This document shows, one piece after another, positions 7,810-16,905 of a stretch of DNA of 64,000 nt. Both the position numbers and the translations under genes were made by a program. Each line of letters starts with the position of its first letter. The stretch's first letter is position 1. Source of the DNA: Hymenobacter sp. UV11. GTDB taxonomy: Bacteria; Bacteroidota; Bacteroidia; Cytophagales; Hymenobacteraceae. The stretch is from positions 248,001 to 312,000 of the forward strand of contig NZ_SRII01000006.1 of NCBI RefSeq assembly GCF_004684095.1. The letters are read 5' to 3'. The notes below the pieces were generated by a model. That model was not told the origin of the DNA and searched no databases. It worked only from the letters and a program-made list of their open reading frames with translations.

Positions 7810-9283
7810 ACTGATACGCCTGCGGCACGCCGGGCACCGGCTCGTAGCGGCCAAATACATCGGGCAATAAGTAGCGTAAGCGGGGCAAAAAGTCGGCTTG
7901 GTCGAGCAAATAGGCCGGCGGCTGCGGGCCGAGGCTGCGGGCCACGCGCACCACGGCCTCATACTCGGTAAGGTGGCCAAAGTCGGCTTGCGCGAGGGGC
8001 CAGTCGAGGTAGGGCCGGGCGGCCGGGTGGTCGAGGTAGATGCGCCGACTAGGCCCGAGCACCAGCACCGGGCGGCCGGCCGCGAGGCGGCGGTAGGCGG
8101 GGTTGGGCTGCGGGGCGAAGGCGCTTTCGGGGGGTAGGCGCAGCAGGGTGGGCAGGCCGGGCACCCAGTCGCGGTAGCGCAGCCCCACCGTGAGGCCCAG
8201 TACCGCCACAAACAACAGCTCGGGCGCCCAGCCCAGCTGGCCCGGCACCCGTTGCCACAAGTACAGGCTGAAATAGGCCAGCGGCGGCAGCAGCAGCAGC
8301 AGCGAGCCCGGCGCTAGCCCCCGCCCAACGGCCAGCACGGCCAGCGCCACCAGCAGCCACACCAGCATCAATTGCCGGAACTTGGTTTGAAAAACAAGGC
8401 CCAGCGCCGTGCCCGCCGCGCGCAGCAGCGCCAGCACCAGCAGCAGCCCTACCCCCCCCAGCAGCGGCCAGGCCACGGCGGGCGGCAGGCCATCGGTGGC
8501 GGCCACGGCCGGAATGAGGCCCCGCTCCAGGTGCATCCAACTGAAATTGGGCAAGGCCCCCACGTACAAAAACACCGTAGCTATCAGCGCGTAGGGCGAT
8601 AAAAACCCGCAGACCAGCAGCAGCGAGCTGCGAAACGAGTTTGCCGCAAAAATGAGCACCGCAAACAGCCCCAGCACCACAAACAGCGCCAGCGGCAGGT
8701 AGCACAGCGCCGCCAGCCCCACCAGGAAACCGGCCCGAAACAGCCGGCGGTTGTCGTAGCCCTCGCGCGAAGTGGGCAGCAACGTGCTCAGGGCAAACAC
8801 AATGAACGTGTGCCCAATGAGCAGCGGCGACAGCGTATCGAGGTCGGTGCTCACGCTGCCCACCACTAGGTAGGTGAGCGCCGCCAGGAAGCCACGCTCG
8901 GGGTGCACGTCGGCCTGGTTGAGCACCGTATTGAAGCGCAACGCCTGCACTACCAGCAGGCTCAGCGCGGTGGCGCGGTACAGCAGCAGCGGGCGGCTCC
9001 AGGCCAGCTCGAGCAGGCCGGCGGCGGCGGCGGCCAGCGGCGCGGTGCCGTCGTAGAGGTCGCGGTAGGGCCAGGCGCCGGCCGCTACCCCCTCGCCCAG
9101 CAGCAGCAGGCGCAGCTCGGCGGCCGTAGTGGGCAGGCCCCACCACAGCAGCGGCAGCCGCAGGGCCAGCACCAACGCCAGCAGCACCAGCACCTGGGCC
9201 GGCAAGGAGCTTTTGAAAAAACGCAGCACAGAAAAACAGTAGATTAGTGCTGCAAAGGTGCGGGCGAAAACCGGCTGGCTCAC
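7799..9283 (-). CDS. Polytopic membrane protein, DUF6427-like
   Basis: A 494-residue, very hydrophobic protein with about ten to twelve predicted membrane helices rich in Leu, Ala and Val. The opening VLRFFKSSLPAQVLVLLALV resembles Bacteroidota DUF6427 proteins; function unknown. The frame opens with GTG at 9283; a second GTG at 9229 begins exactly at VLRFF (476 residues) and is the likelier start. The C-terminal soluble part ends in QAYQYVR, with the last codons and stop inside a REP-like repeat. The gene is convergent with tatC and divergent from rbfA. Confidence 0.75.
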   Translation of the reverse strand: MSQPVFARTFAALIYCFSVLRFFKSSLPAQVLVLLALVLALRLPLLWWGLPTTAAELRLLLLGEGVAAGAWPYRDLYDGTAPLAAAAAGLLELAWSRPLLLYRATALSLLVVQALRFNTVLNQADVHPERGFLAALTYLVVGSVSTDLDTLSPLLIGHTFIVFALSTLLPTSREGYDNRRLFRAGFLVGLAALCYLPLALFVVLGLFAVLIFAANSFRSSLLLVCGFLSPYALIATVFLYVGALPNFSWMHLERGLIPAVAATDGLPPAVAWPLLGGVGLLLVLALLRAAGTALGLVFQTKFRQLMLVWLLVALAVLAVGRGLAPGSLLLLLPPLAYFSLYLWQRVPGQLGWAPELLFVAVLGLTVGLRYRDWVPGLPTLLRLPPESAFAPQPNPAYRRLAAGRPVLVLGPSRRIYLDHPAARPYLDWPLAQADFGHLTEYEAVVRVARSLGPQPPAYLLDQADFLPRLRYLLPDVFGRYEPVPGVPQAYQYVR

Positions 9284-9374
9284 TACCCAGGCTTCAGCAG
9301 CGCGGCGGGGGGTAGGAATCTGCGGCCCGCCGCGAGCCAGCGCGCGCGGTATGCCACCGCGTTGCCGGGCGGTG

Positions 9375-9382
9375 TACCTTTG
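9375..9382 (+). promoter_or_regulatory. Bacteroidota -7 box (TACCTTTG) before rbfA
   Basis: Exact TAnnTTTG match 17 bases before the rbfA ATG, leaving room for a very short leader. No good -33 TTG at standard spacing. Confidence 0.45.
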
Positions 9383-9399
9383 TGGTTTAGCAAGAAGTT

Positions 9400-9813
9400 A
9401 TGGAAAGCAAACGACAGCAAAAAATGGCCAGCCTGCTGCAGCAGGAGCTGGCCCAGGTGCTCCAGCGCGACCTGCCGCACCTGTTTGGCGGCGGGCTGGT
9501 GCCCAGCATCAGCACCGTGAAGGTGACGCCCGACCTGGGCGTGGCCCGCATCTACTTGAGCCTGCTCATCGGCAACGACGCGCCCGAGCGCCTCGAAGCC
9601 ATTAAGGAGCACACCAAGGAGATTCGCTTTGCCCTGGGCAAGCGCATTCGCAGCCAGGCCCGCGTGGTGCCCGAGCTCACGTTCTTTCACGACGACAGCG
9701 CCGCCTACGCCGCCCACATGGACCAGGTGCTGAGCAAGCTCGACATTCCGGCCGCCGAGCCCGAAGCCGACGACGAGGCGCCCGAAGCCCCGCGCCCACG
9801 CCTGTTCAATTAG
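9400..9813 (+). CDS. rbfA: Ribosome-binding factor A
   Basis: Small KH-like protein that binds the 30S subunit and helps mature the 5' end of 16S rRNA. The 137-residue product shows the family pattern: MESKRQQKMASLLQQELAQV at the start, then ISTVKVTPDLGVARIYLSLL, and ALGKRIRSQARVVPELTFF with DDS. The acidic C-terminal tail (EPEADDEAPEAP) is a normal variable end. It is followed by a MITE-like element, so probably monocistronic. Confidence 0.95.
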   Translation: MESKRQQKMASLLQQELAQVLQRDLPHLFGGGLVPSISTVKVTPDLGVARIYLSLLIGNDAPERLEAIKEHTKEIRFALGKRIRSQARVVPELTFFHDDSAAYAAHMDQVLSKLDIPAAEPEADDEAPEAPRPRLFN

Positions 9814-9817
9814 TAAA

Positions 9818-9986
9818 TAGACTTGTTCCTCAATAAGAAATCGCGCATTTTCCAAGCCGTATTTGGAGTCGAAAATGAAAGTTGCCTATAGAACCCAAGG
9901 ATACGGGCTTGGCCAAGCAAAAAAGACTACCCAGTGACCCAAAGTGGCGAAAAATTTCAGCCATTTCTTATTCGGGAACAAGTCTA
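9818..9986. mobile_element. MITE-like element with 24-bp terminal inverted repeats
   Basis: A 169-base element bounded by TAGACTTGTTCC...AATAAGAAAT and its inverted copy ATTTCTTATT...GGAACAAGTCTA (24-bp arms, two mismatches). It has no coding capacity, and the interior is less GC-rich than its surroundings. The terminal structure is like that of insertion-sequence ends, so it may be a non-autonomous derivative. No clear target-site duplication was seen. Confidence 0.65.
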
Positions 9987-10076
9987 ATGAGTAGCTGAGT
10001 AAATGAGTAAATGGTTTCGACCCTACTCCTTTACGCGGCTCCTCGCTTACTCATTTACTCATCTACTCATTTACCA
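9987..10076. repeat. Inverted repeat, family B (GAGTAAATGAG type)
   Basis: Left arm 9987-10013 (ATGAGTAGCTGAGTAAATGA) and right arm 10043-10076 (TTACTCATTTACTCATC), directly abutting the MITE-like element. It ends four bases before the likely TTG start of the methyltransferase, as the tatC copy ends at a TTG start. Confidence 0.85.
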
Positions 10077-10079
10077 CAC

Positions 10080-10889
10080 TTGTATTACGACCCGATTAAG
10101 CGCAGCCTGGGCAACGTCTTCAACCGTTCGCCGTGGCTGCGGCGCTTGTTTTATAACCTGCTCGACCTCTTGCTGCTGCGCACCTGGCACGTGCACCGCG
10201 AGCTGCGCCAGTGGGCCAAGGGCCGCACCCGCCAGCCGCTCGACATCCTGGACGCCGGCGCTGGCTACGGCCAGTACAGCTACTGGCTCAGCGGCATCAG
10301 CAACCTCTGGCGCATTCTGGCCGTGGATGTGAAGGAGGAGCAAGTCGCCGATTCCAACAACTTTTTTCGGGCCATTGGCCGGCCGCAGGTGCAGTTTGCA
10401 GTGCAGGACCTAGTGCTATACCAGGAGCCCAACTCGTTTGACCTGGCGCTGGCTGTGGACGTGATGGAGCACATTCTGGAAGACGTGGAGGTGTTTCGCA
10501 ACATCCACGCCTCGCTCAAGGATGGCGGCATGCTGCTCATCTCTACCCCCTCCGACCAGGGCGGCTCCGACGTGCACGCCGACTCTGAGACGAGCTTCAT
10601 CGAGGAGCACGTGCGCGACGGCTACAACATCCACGAGATTCAGCAGAAGCTGCGCACCGCCGGCTTCGAGCGCATCGAGGCCAAGTACAGCTACGGCGAG
10701 CCAGGCCAGATTTCGTGGCGCTTCAGCATGAAATACCCGATTCTGATGCTGGGCAAGTCGCGCCTCTTTTTTGTGCTCCTACCCCTCTACTACGCCCTCA
10801 CCTTTCCGTTTTGCCTGCTCCTCAACTGGCTCGACGCCCGCACCACCCACGACTCGGGCACCGGCCTGATAGTGAAGGCGTGGAAATAA
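10080..10889 (+). CDS. Class I SAM-dependent methyltransferase
   Basis: A 269-residue protein with a Rossmann methyltransferase core: SAM-binding motif I ILDAGAGYGQYSYWLS, acidic residue of motif II in ILAVDVKEEQV, and a motif resembling LALAVDVMEHILED followed by LKDGGMLLISTP. A hydrophobic C-terminal segment (FFVLLPLYYALTFPFCLLLN) suggests membrane association, as in enzymes acting on quinone or lipid precursors; the substrate is unknown. The frame is open from 10011, but the extra residues are encoded by repeat family B, so the TTG at 10080 (LYYDPIKRSLGNVF) is taken as start. Its stop lies in the next inverted repeat. Confidence 0.85.
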   Translation: MYYDPIKRSLGNVFNRSPWLRRLFYNLLDLLLLRTWHVHRELRQWAKGRTRQPLDILDAGAGYGQYSYWLSGISNLWRILAVDVKEEQVADSNNFFRAIGRPQVQFAVQDLVLYQEPNSFDLALAVDVMEHILEDVEVFRNIHASLKDGGMLLISTPSDQGGSDVHADSETSFIEEHVRDGYNIHEIQQKLRTAGFERIEAKYSYGEPGQISWRFSMKYPILMLGKSRLFFVLLPLYYALTFPFCLLLNWLDARTTHDSGTGLIVKAWK

Positions 10890-11070
10890 GATCACTGATT
10901 AGCGCGGATTTAAACGGATTTCACGGATTTTGTGGACTACCTCATCCGTAAGCCGTTTCAGTCTTAAGAAAAATAGCTACGCTAGTAGGCTACCTTTCCC
11001 ACTAACTCTTCCCGCTTCACGTCCACAAAATCCGTGAAATCCGTTTAAATCCGCGCTAATCAGTGGTCTT
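10888..11070. repeat. 183-bp element with about 50-bp inverted arms
   Basis: Arms 10888-10936 (AAGATCACTGATTAGCGCGG onward) and 11021-11070 are reverse complements with about one mismatch. The element fills the intergenic space exactly: the left arm overlaps the methyltransferase stop and the right arm ends at the base before the next GTG start. The middle contains no gene. Confidence 0.9.
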
Positions 11071-12303
11071 GTGAACGTACCTCTACTTATTGCCCGGCGC
11101 TATTTCCTTTCCAAGAAAAAGCGCAACATTATTACCATCATTTCCAACATCTCGATGGTGGGCGTGGCGGTGGGCACGGCGGCGCTCATCATTGTGCTGT
11201 CGGTGTTCAACGGCCTGGAAGATTTGGTGCGCTCGCTCTACGGCAAATCGGACCCCACCTTGGTCATTGCGGCCCGCGAGGGCAAGTCATTTTCGATTGA
11301 CACCTTGCTCCTGACCAAGGTGCAGAACACGCCCGGCGTGGCTTTGCTCACGGAGGTAATTGAGGATAATGCCCTGCTGCAATACCACGACCGCCAGATG
11401 GTGGTGAAGATGCGCGGCCTCTCCGAAAACTACTTCGGCCAGATTCCTATCGACTCCAACCTCGTGGCCGGCGACCACCGCCTGCGCCGCGGCCAGCTCG
11501 AATACGCGCTCATCGGCGAAGGCGTGCAGAACGAGCTAGGTATCACCCTCGACAACCGCCTGGCGCCCCTGCACCTGCTCTACCCCCGGCAGGAGCCAGG
11601 GCGCAAAACCCTCAACATCAACCCCGAGAAGGCGTTTAACGAGGAAACCATTCTGGCCGGCGGCGTCTTCCAGATTGAGCAGCACCTCGACGACAGCTAC
11701 CTGTTTGTGCCCCTCAGCTTTGCCCAACACCTGCTGGGCTACGGCGCGCGCCGCACAGCCCTCTACGTGCGGGTAGGCGACAGCTTCAAGCCCGACAAAG
11801 TGAAGGAAAACCTGCGCGAGCGCCTGGGCAACGCCTTCACGGTGCTCGACTCCGACGAGCAGCACGTGAGCCTGCTCAAAGCCATCAAGATTGAGAAGCT
11901 GTTCGTGTTCATCACGTTCGCGTTTATCCTGCTCATTGCCTCGCTCAATATCTTTTTCTCGCTCTCGATGCTGGTTATCGACAAGCGCAAGGACATTGCC
12001 GTGCTGCAGGCCATCGGGGCTACCGAGCAGATGGTGCGGCGCACGTTTTTGCTGGTGGGGGCCATTGTGGCGCTCGTAGGGGCCGTGGCGGGGCTAATAC
12101 TGGGGGTAGGGATTTGCTGGATTCAGCAAACCTTCCACGTGGTGAGCATGGGCATGGCCACGAGCGTAGTCGACTTCTATCCGGTTAAAATGCAAGCCAG
12201 CGATATCTTTTTTATCTCGCTAGCCATCATTTCTATTACTTTGGCCGTATCCATTCGACCGGCGCTAAACGCTGGCCGAATGCTCATCCGCGAAAATTTA
12301 TAA
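11071..12303 (+). CDS. FtsX/LolC-LolE-family ABC transporter permease
   Basis: A 410-residue inner-membrane protein with the MacB/FtsX-type layout: one helix near the N-terminus (ISMVGVAVGTAALIIVLSVF), a large periplasmic domain of about 230 residues, then three C-terminal helices (FVFITFAFILLIASLNIFFS and others). The opening ARRYFLSKKKRNIITIIS is typical of lipoprotein-releasing LolC/E proteins of Bacteroidota. The probable job is ATP-driven extraction of lipoproteins from the inner membrane with a LolD ATPase, which is not encoded nearby. The start is GTG at 11071, immediately after the inverted-repeat arm. The conserved LFV...DKRKDIAVLQAIGAT motif is present. Confidence 0.88.
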   Translation: MNVPLLIARRYFLSKKKRNIITIISNISMVGVAVGTAALIIVLSVFNGLEDLVRSLYGKSDPTLVIAAREGKSFSIDTLLLTKVQNTPGVALLTEVIEDNALLQYHDRQMVVKMRGLSENYFGQIPIDSNLVAGDHRLRRGQLEYALIGEGVQNELGITLDNRLAPLHLLYPRQEPGRKTLNINPEKAFNEETILAGGVFQIEQHLDDSYLFVPLSFAQHLLGYGARRTALYVRVGDSFKPDKVKENLRERLGNAFTVLDSDEQHVSLLKAIKIEKLFVFITFAFILLIASLNIFFSLSMLVIDKRKDIAVLQAIGATEQMVRRTFLLVGAIVALVGAVAGLILGVGICWIQQTFHVVSMGMATSVVDFYPVKMQASDIFFISLAIISITLAVSIRPALNAGRMLIRENL

Positions 12304-12410
12304 AACGGCGCTATCCCAGGCAGTTAATCGAACGAGTCGGTTTTCATTTAGCCTGAACAGATGGCGAATCGCAGCATTCGGGACTAACTTGCACGCTCTC
12401 GTGCTCGGCT

Positions 12411-15410
12411 ATGAATGTTTCTACTGCGCTACCATTTCAACTTGTGTACTCGTTGTTTGCCCACGAGTACCTCGGCCACCTTTTCACGGCGCACGTGGTG
12501 CAGCTCAGCCCGCGCGGGCAGCTCACGCTTCAGCACCAAACCGTGTCGGCCAAGAACGCCCCGGAGTTTGCCGACGGCTTAGAACGCGACGACTACGAGC
12601 TTATTGCCCTCTGCGACCAGTTGCAGCAGGATGCGGTAATCAAGGAATTCTGGCCCCGCAAAATCACGCCGGCCGAGTTTTTTCTCAAGATTTATAACCC
12701 CGAAAAGGGCGATAAGCCCATGCAGGAGGCCATTGCGCGCTACGTGCAGCAGCGGCTGGGCCGGCTGCTAGCGGGCTTGCAGGGCAAGCACGTCTTCATC
12801 ATGGGGCGCGACGGCGAGCCGACCTGGCGCGAGCTCAAGTTAGCGCCGGTGCCAGCATCGGTGCTATTTCACTTCCGGCGTAACGAGGAAAGCACGCACT
12901 ACTTTCCCACCATTCAGTACCAGAGCCAAAAGCTTGATTTCCAGTTCAAGAATGCCGTGCTGGTATGCCAGCAGCCAGCCTGGCTGCTGATTGACGACGT
13001 GCTCTACTGCTTCCGGCACGACGTGGATGGCCGCAAGCTGCAACCCTTTCTGAATAAGAAGTTTATCGTGGTGCCGCGCGCCGTCGAGAAGAGCTATTTC
13101 CAGAAGTTCGTGGCCCCGCTCATGGAGTCGTTTGACGTGCACGCGCGCGGCTTCGACATTCGCACCGAGCGCTACCTGGCCCGGCCGCAGCTCACGTTTT
13201 CGGACGTGCCGCCCGGCCCGCCCGCCGGTACGCCGGTGGTGCCCGTGCGCCCGCCCGGCCCGCCCCGGCGTGGCCGTATTCCGATGCCCAAGCCGGCCGT
13301 CATTCCGGGCGTGGGCACTGATGAGGCGCCGCTGTTTTTCTCGCTCAGCTTCCGCTACGGTGCCTACGACCTACCCCTGACGCCGCCGCGCCCCATGAGC
13401 GTGCAGCTGGAGGAAGATGCTGATTCCTACATCTTTCGCCGCCTGCTGCGCTCGGCCAAGGAGGAGAACGAGCGCGCCGACGAGCTACGCGAGCACGGCC
13501 TACCCCTCGACGCCGACGGCCACGCCATCTTGCCCAAAGCGGAGGCTTTCCGCTGGCTGCACGACCACGCGCCGGCCCTGGCCGAGCACGGCTTTCAGGT
13601 GCAGGGCGCGGCCTCGGCCAGCCAGGATTACTTCATTGGCCAGGTGCGCATCGACGTAGGCATTGAGGAGCGCGGCGACTGGTTCGACGTGCGCGGCACG
13701 GTGTGGTTTGGCGAGTTTGCGGTACCGTTTATCCGGTTGCGGCCCTACATTTTGCAGCGCCGCCGCGAGTACCGCCTACCCAACGGCCAGGTCGCCTTCA
13801 TCCCCGAAGAATGGTTTACGGACTACCTGGAACTGTTCGCCTTCGCCGAAGAAAACGAGGGTCAGCCGCTATCACTGCGCCGCCATCACTTATCACTGGT
13901 CACTGATTTAGAGGCCGATAACCTGGCGACCGTCACGCTCACGCACCGCCTCGAAAAGCTACGCGACTTCGCCGCCGTGGAGGACCGGCCCCTACCCCGT
14001 GGTTTTCAGGGCACGCTGCGGCCCTACCAGCAGGCGGGCTACAACTGGCTGCGCTTCGTGCAGGACTACCACCTCGGCGGCTGCCTGGCCGACGACATGG
14101 GCCTGGGCAAGAGCGTGCAAACTCTGGTAATGCTGATGGAGCGCCAGGAAAGCGGCGCTACCAAGGGCGCGGCCTCGCTACTGGTGCTGCCTACCTCGCT
14201 GGTTCACAACTGGATAAACGAGGCGCGCAAGTTTACGCCTAGCCTGCGGCTGCTGGCCTACACCGGCACCTACCGCGACAAAAACGTGGCCCAGTTTGCC
14301 GACTACGACATCGTGCTGACCAGCTACGGCATCGTGCGCCTCGACACCGACTTACTGGCCTCGTATCAGTTTGATTACGTGATTCTGGACGAGTCGCAGG
14401 CCATCAAAAACCCCAGCTCAACCACGGCGCAGGCCGTGCGGCAGCTACGGGCGCGGCACCGGCTCATCCTCACCGGCACGCCGGTTGAGAACTCGACCAT
14501 GGACTTGTGGTCGCAGATGACGTTTATCAACCCTGGCTTGCTGGGCACGCAGGCGTTTTTCCGCAAGGAATTCGTGAAGCCCATCGAGAAGCACCAGGAC
14601 GAGAGCCGCACGCGTAAGCTGCACGCACTCATTAAGCCCTTCGTGCTGCGCCGGCACAAAGCGCAGGTAGCCAGCGAGCTACCTGCCAAAACCGAGCACC
14701 TCAGCTACTGCCCGCTCACCGATGAGCAGCAGCAGTTTTACGAAGAAACCAAGAGCTTTTACCGCAACAAAATTCTGGAAACGCTGGATGGGCACGCTCC
14801 TACCCCCGCCGGCGGCACCCAACTCATGCTGCTACAAGGCCTCACGCGCCTGCGCCAGATTGCCAACCACCCGCGCCTCGCCGATGCGGACTACGCGGGC
14901 GAGTCGGGCAAGATGCGCGAGATTCTGCGCATGATTCGCAGCGTCGTTTCCGAAGGCCACAAGGTATTGGTGTTCAGTCAGTTTGTGCAGCACCTGAGCC
15001 TGATACGAGCTGGCCTCGATGAGCGCCAGCTCGCCTACGCCTACCTCGACGGCCACACCCGCGACCGCCAAGGTGAGGTGGCGCGCTTCCAGGAAAACCC
15101 CGATTTGCAAATCTTCCTCATTAGCCTTAAGGCGGGGGGGGTAGGGCTCAACCTCACGGCCGCCGACTACGTGTTTATCCTCGACCCGTGGTGGAACCCG
15201 GCCGTGGAGGCCCAGGCAATAGACCGCGCTCACCGCATCGGCCAGCAGCGGCCGGTATTCGTGTACAAATTCATCAGCCAAGGCACGGTGGAGGAAAAAA
15301 TCCTGGCCCTGCAAAAGCGCAAGCTCAAGCTGGTGAGCGACTTAATAACGACTGACGAGGCCGTGATAAAGTCACTGACGCGTGAGGATATCGAGGAACT
15401 GTTGGGGTAG
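12411..15410 (+). CDS. SNF2-family DNA/RNA helicase-like ATPase
   Basis: A 999-residue SWI2/SNF2 ATPase. The N-terminal about 540 residues are a poorly conserved region with no recognised domain. The motor follows: Walker A DDMGLGKSVQT near residue 561, DESQ box in VILDESQAIKNP, RHRLILTGTPVENS, then the second RecA lobe with GHTRDRQGEV, SLKAGGVGLNLTAADYVF and AIDRAHRIGQ. Such proteins remodel protein-DNA complexes and are common housekeeping genes in Bacteroidota. No Mrr-like nuclease domain is recognisable. It lies 166 bases upstream of the cytoskeletal/motor cluster on the same strand, with a hairpin between, so shared function is possible but unproven. Confidence 0.93.
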   Translation: MNVSTALPFQLVYSLFAHEYLGHLFTAHVVQLSPRGQLTLQHQTVSAKNAPEFADGLERDDYELIALCDQLQQDAVIKEFWPRKITPAEFFLKIYNPEKGDKPMQEAIARYVQQRLGRLLAGLQGKHVFIMGRDGEPTWRELKLAPVPASVLFHFRRNEESTHYFPTIQYQSQKLDFQFKNAVLVCQQPAWLLIDDVLYCFRHDVDGRKLQPFLNKKFIVVPRAVEKSYFQKFVAPLMESFDVHARGFDIRTERYLARPQLTFSDVPPGPPAGTPVVPVRPPGPPRRGRIPMPKPAVIPGVGTDEAPLFFSLSFRYGAYDLPLTPPRPMSVQLEEDADSYIFRRLLRSAKEENERADELREHGLPLDADGHAILPKAEAFRWLHDHAPALAEHGFQVQGAASASQDYFIGQVRIDVGIEERGDWFDVRGTVWFGEFAVPFIRLRPYILQRRREYRLPNGQVAFIPEEWFTDYLELFAFAEENEGQPLSLRRHHLSLVTDLEADNLATVTLTHRLEKLRDFAAVEDRPLPRGFQGTLRPYQQAGYNWLRFVQDYHLGGCLADDMGLGKSVQTLVMLMERQESGATKGAASLLVLPTSLVHNWINEARKFTPSLRLLAYTGTYRDKNVAQFADYDIVLTSYGIVRLDTDLLASYQFDYVILDESQAIKNPSSTTAQAVRQLRARHRLILTGTPVENSTMDLWSQMTFINPGLLGTQAFFRKEFVKPIEKHQDESRTRKLHALIKPFVLRRHKAQVASELPAKTEHLSYCPLTDEQQQFYEETKSFYRNKILETLDGHAPTPAGGTQLMLLQGLTRLRQIANHPRLADADYAGESGKMREILRMIRSVVSEGHKVLVFSQFVQHLSLIRAGLDERQLAYAYLDGHTRDRQGEVARFQENPDLQIFLISLKAGGVGLNLTAADYVFILDPWWNPAVEAQAIDRAHRIGQQRPVFVYKFISQGTVEEKILALQKRKLKLVSDLITTDEAVIKSLTREDIEELLG

Positions 15411-15422
15411 GGCGGCAGAGCA

Positions 15423-15451
15423 TGCGGAGATTAAGCCACATATTCTCCGCA
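15423..15451 (+). terminator. Weak hairpin after the SNF2 gene
   Basis: TGCGGAGA pairs with TCTCCGCA across a 13-base loop, just after the SNF2 stop. It has no strong T-run, so it may be a weak terminator or mRNA end structure separating the SNF2 gene from the next cluster. Confidence 0.3.
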
Positions 15452-15576
15452 AGAGTTGCAGGAAATGCGCTTTCTAGTTTACCGCATACAAACCGCTCCG
15501 CATATCCCCTTTCCGCCAAAAGCCGTTACTTGCGCTCCGAAGTGCCACACCCGTGGCCGGCTCAATCTTCTGGCGT

Positions 15577-16893
15577 ATGCGCAACCACCTCACGGCGGCT
15601 TTTCTGGCTTTTACCCTCGGCGGCCCCCTGCTCAGCAGCTGCGGTGAAGTCGATGACTCGAAAGAAACTACTACCCCCCCTACTACTGCGGGAAAGCCCG
15701 CACCGGCCGCTACGGCTCTCGATGCGGCCGCACCCTTGCAGGCCAACGTTTTTCTGGAACTGTCGGGCGGGATGCGGGGCTTTATGCCGGCCAATACCAC
15801 GGCCACTGAGCCCACGGCGTTTCAGCAGCGCATCGGCTTGCTGGCCTCGCGCACCCACAGTAGCCCGGCCGTGGCCGAGGCCGAGTTCTGGCTATCGCTG
15901 AACAAAGCGCCGCAGAAAAGCACCTACGCACACTTCCGGGAGATTGTGCAGGGCGACACGCACGAGGCGGCGCTGGGCACCGAGCTGCCCGCGATGCTGG
16001 AGAATATTCTGGCCCTGCCCGGCGCGACCAACAAGGTAAACGTGGTCGTATCGGACTTTATCTACGGACCTAAAAACCAGGCTACCAGCGCCCTGATGAA
16101 CGTCAATATCACCGACGCGCTAGCGACCGCCACCAAAAAAGGGCTGGCCGTGGCCGTGCTGGGCGAAACGTCGCGCTTCTACGGCACCTTCCACCCGGCC
16201 GTGAAAACGCCGCGCAAGCAGGTCACTTTGAAGGGCGAAACGCTACCCTATTACATCTGGGTAATTGGGCCGGCGGCGGCCGTGGGGCACTACGTGAATG
16301 AGGTGCTGCCCGCCACCTCGGCCGCTACGCAGCAGGCCTATTTTGGGCTCACTTTCCCGAAGGTGCCCTACGCGGCGGTACTCACGCAGGTGGCCGCTGA
16401 TAGCCCGCTCGCACCCAGTGGCAATGGGTCCATTTCATATGGCGGGGCAGGCGTAAGTACGAATCTGGAGGTAGACAACGTTAAAGACGGGGTAGACTTT
16501 ACGGTGGCGCTCGATTTGCGTCAGCTGCCCGCTGCCTGGCGCGAGCCCACCTTTTTAGTGCAACACTTGCAAGCCCAGGTGCCTAACGGCAGCGTGAAGC
16601 TGTTGCCTGGCTCTGTTAAACCCGTCTCCAATATTCCGCAATTGCAAGCTTACACCCACACGTTGCGCCTGCACCTCAGCGACTTCCCCAAGGGCGGTGG
16701 CCAGCTACGGCTGACGTTGCCCGCGCCGGGTATTCCGGCCTGGGTGGCCCAGCGCAGCACCGAAAACGATAACCAGCCCGGCCCGGTGCCGCACACCTAC
16801 CGCCTCTCAGAAATAATGAATGGCGTGCGCGAGGCGTTTCCGCAGGCCCTACCCCCCGTGTTCACCGCCACCTTCACGCTCGCCCAAGACTAA
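15577..16893 (+). CDS. Lipoprotein with degenerate vWA-like domain, first gene of the cytoskeletal/motor cluster
   Basis: A 438-residue lipoprotein: signal MRNHLTAAFLAFTLGGPLLS followed by lipobox Cys (LLSSC), so it is probably anchored facing the periplasm. After a Thr/Pro/Ala linker comes NVFLELSGGMRGFMPA, which looks like a vWA metal site (normally DxSxS) with Glu in the Asp position, and later VNVVVSDFIYGPKN, like the second vWA acidic motif. This is my reading by eye and could be wrong. The rest (after about residue 220) has no recognised domain but looks beta-rich. A GTG at 15553 would add eight residues and spoil the signal peptide, so ATG 15577 is chosen. It is followed by the 3-TM gene after 12 bases. 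Confidence 0.8.
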   Translation: MRNHLTAAFLAFTLGGPLLSSCGEVDDSKETTTPPTTAGKPAPAATALDAAAPLQANVFLELSGGMRGFMPANTTATEPTAFQQRIGLLASRTHSSPAVAEAEFWLSLNKAPQKSTYAHFREIVQGDTHEAALGTELPAMLENILALPGATNKVNVVVSDFIYGPKNQATSALMNVNITDALATATKKGLAVAVLGETSRFYGTFHPAVKTPRKQVTLKGETLPYYIWVIGPAAAVGHYVNEVLPATSAATQQAYFGLTFPKVPYAAVLTQVAADSPLAPSGNGSISYGGAGVSTNLEVDNVKDGVDFTVALDLRQLPAAWREPTFLVQHLQAQVPNGSVKLLPGSVKPVSNIPQLQAYTHTLRLHLSDFPKGGGQLRLTLPAPGIPAWVAQRSTENDNQPGPVPHTYRLSEIMNGVREAFPQALPPVFTATFTLAQD

Positions 16894-16905
16894 CCCACCT
16901 TTCTC

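Noticed and set aside
10011-10079. N-terminal extension of the methyltransferase
   Set aside because: Encoded by repeat family B; TTG 10080 is the likely start.
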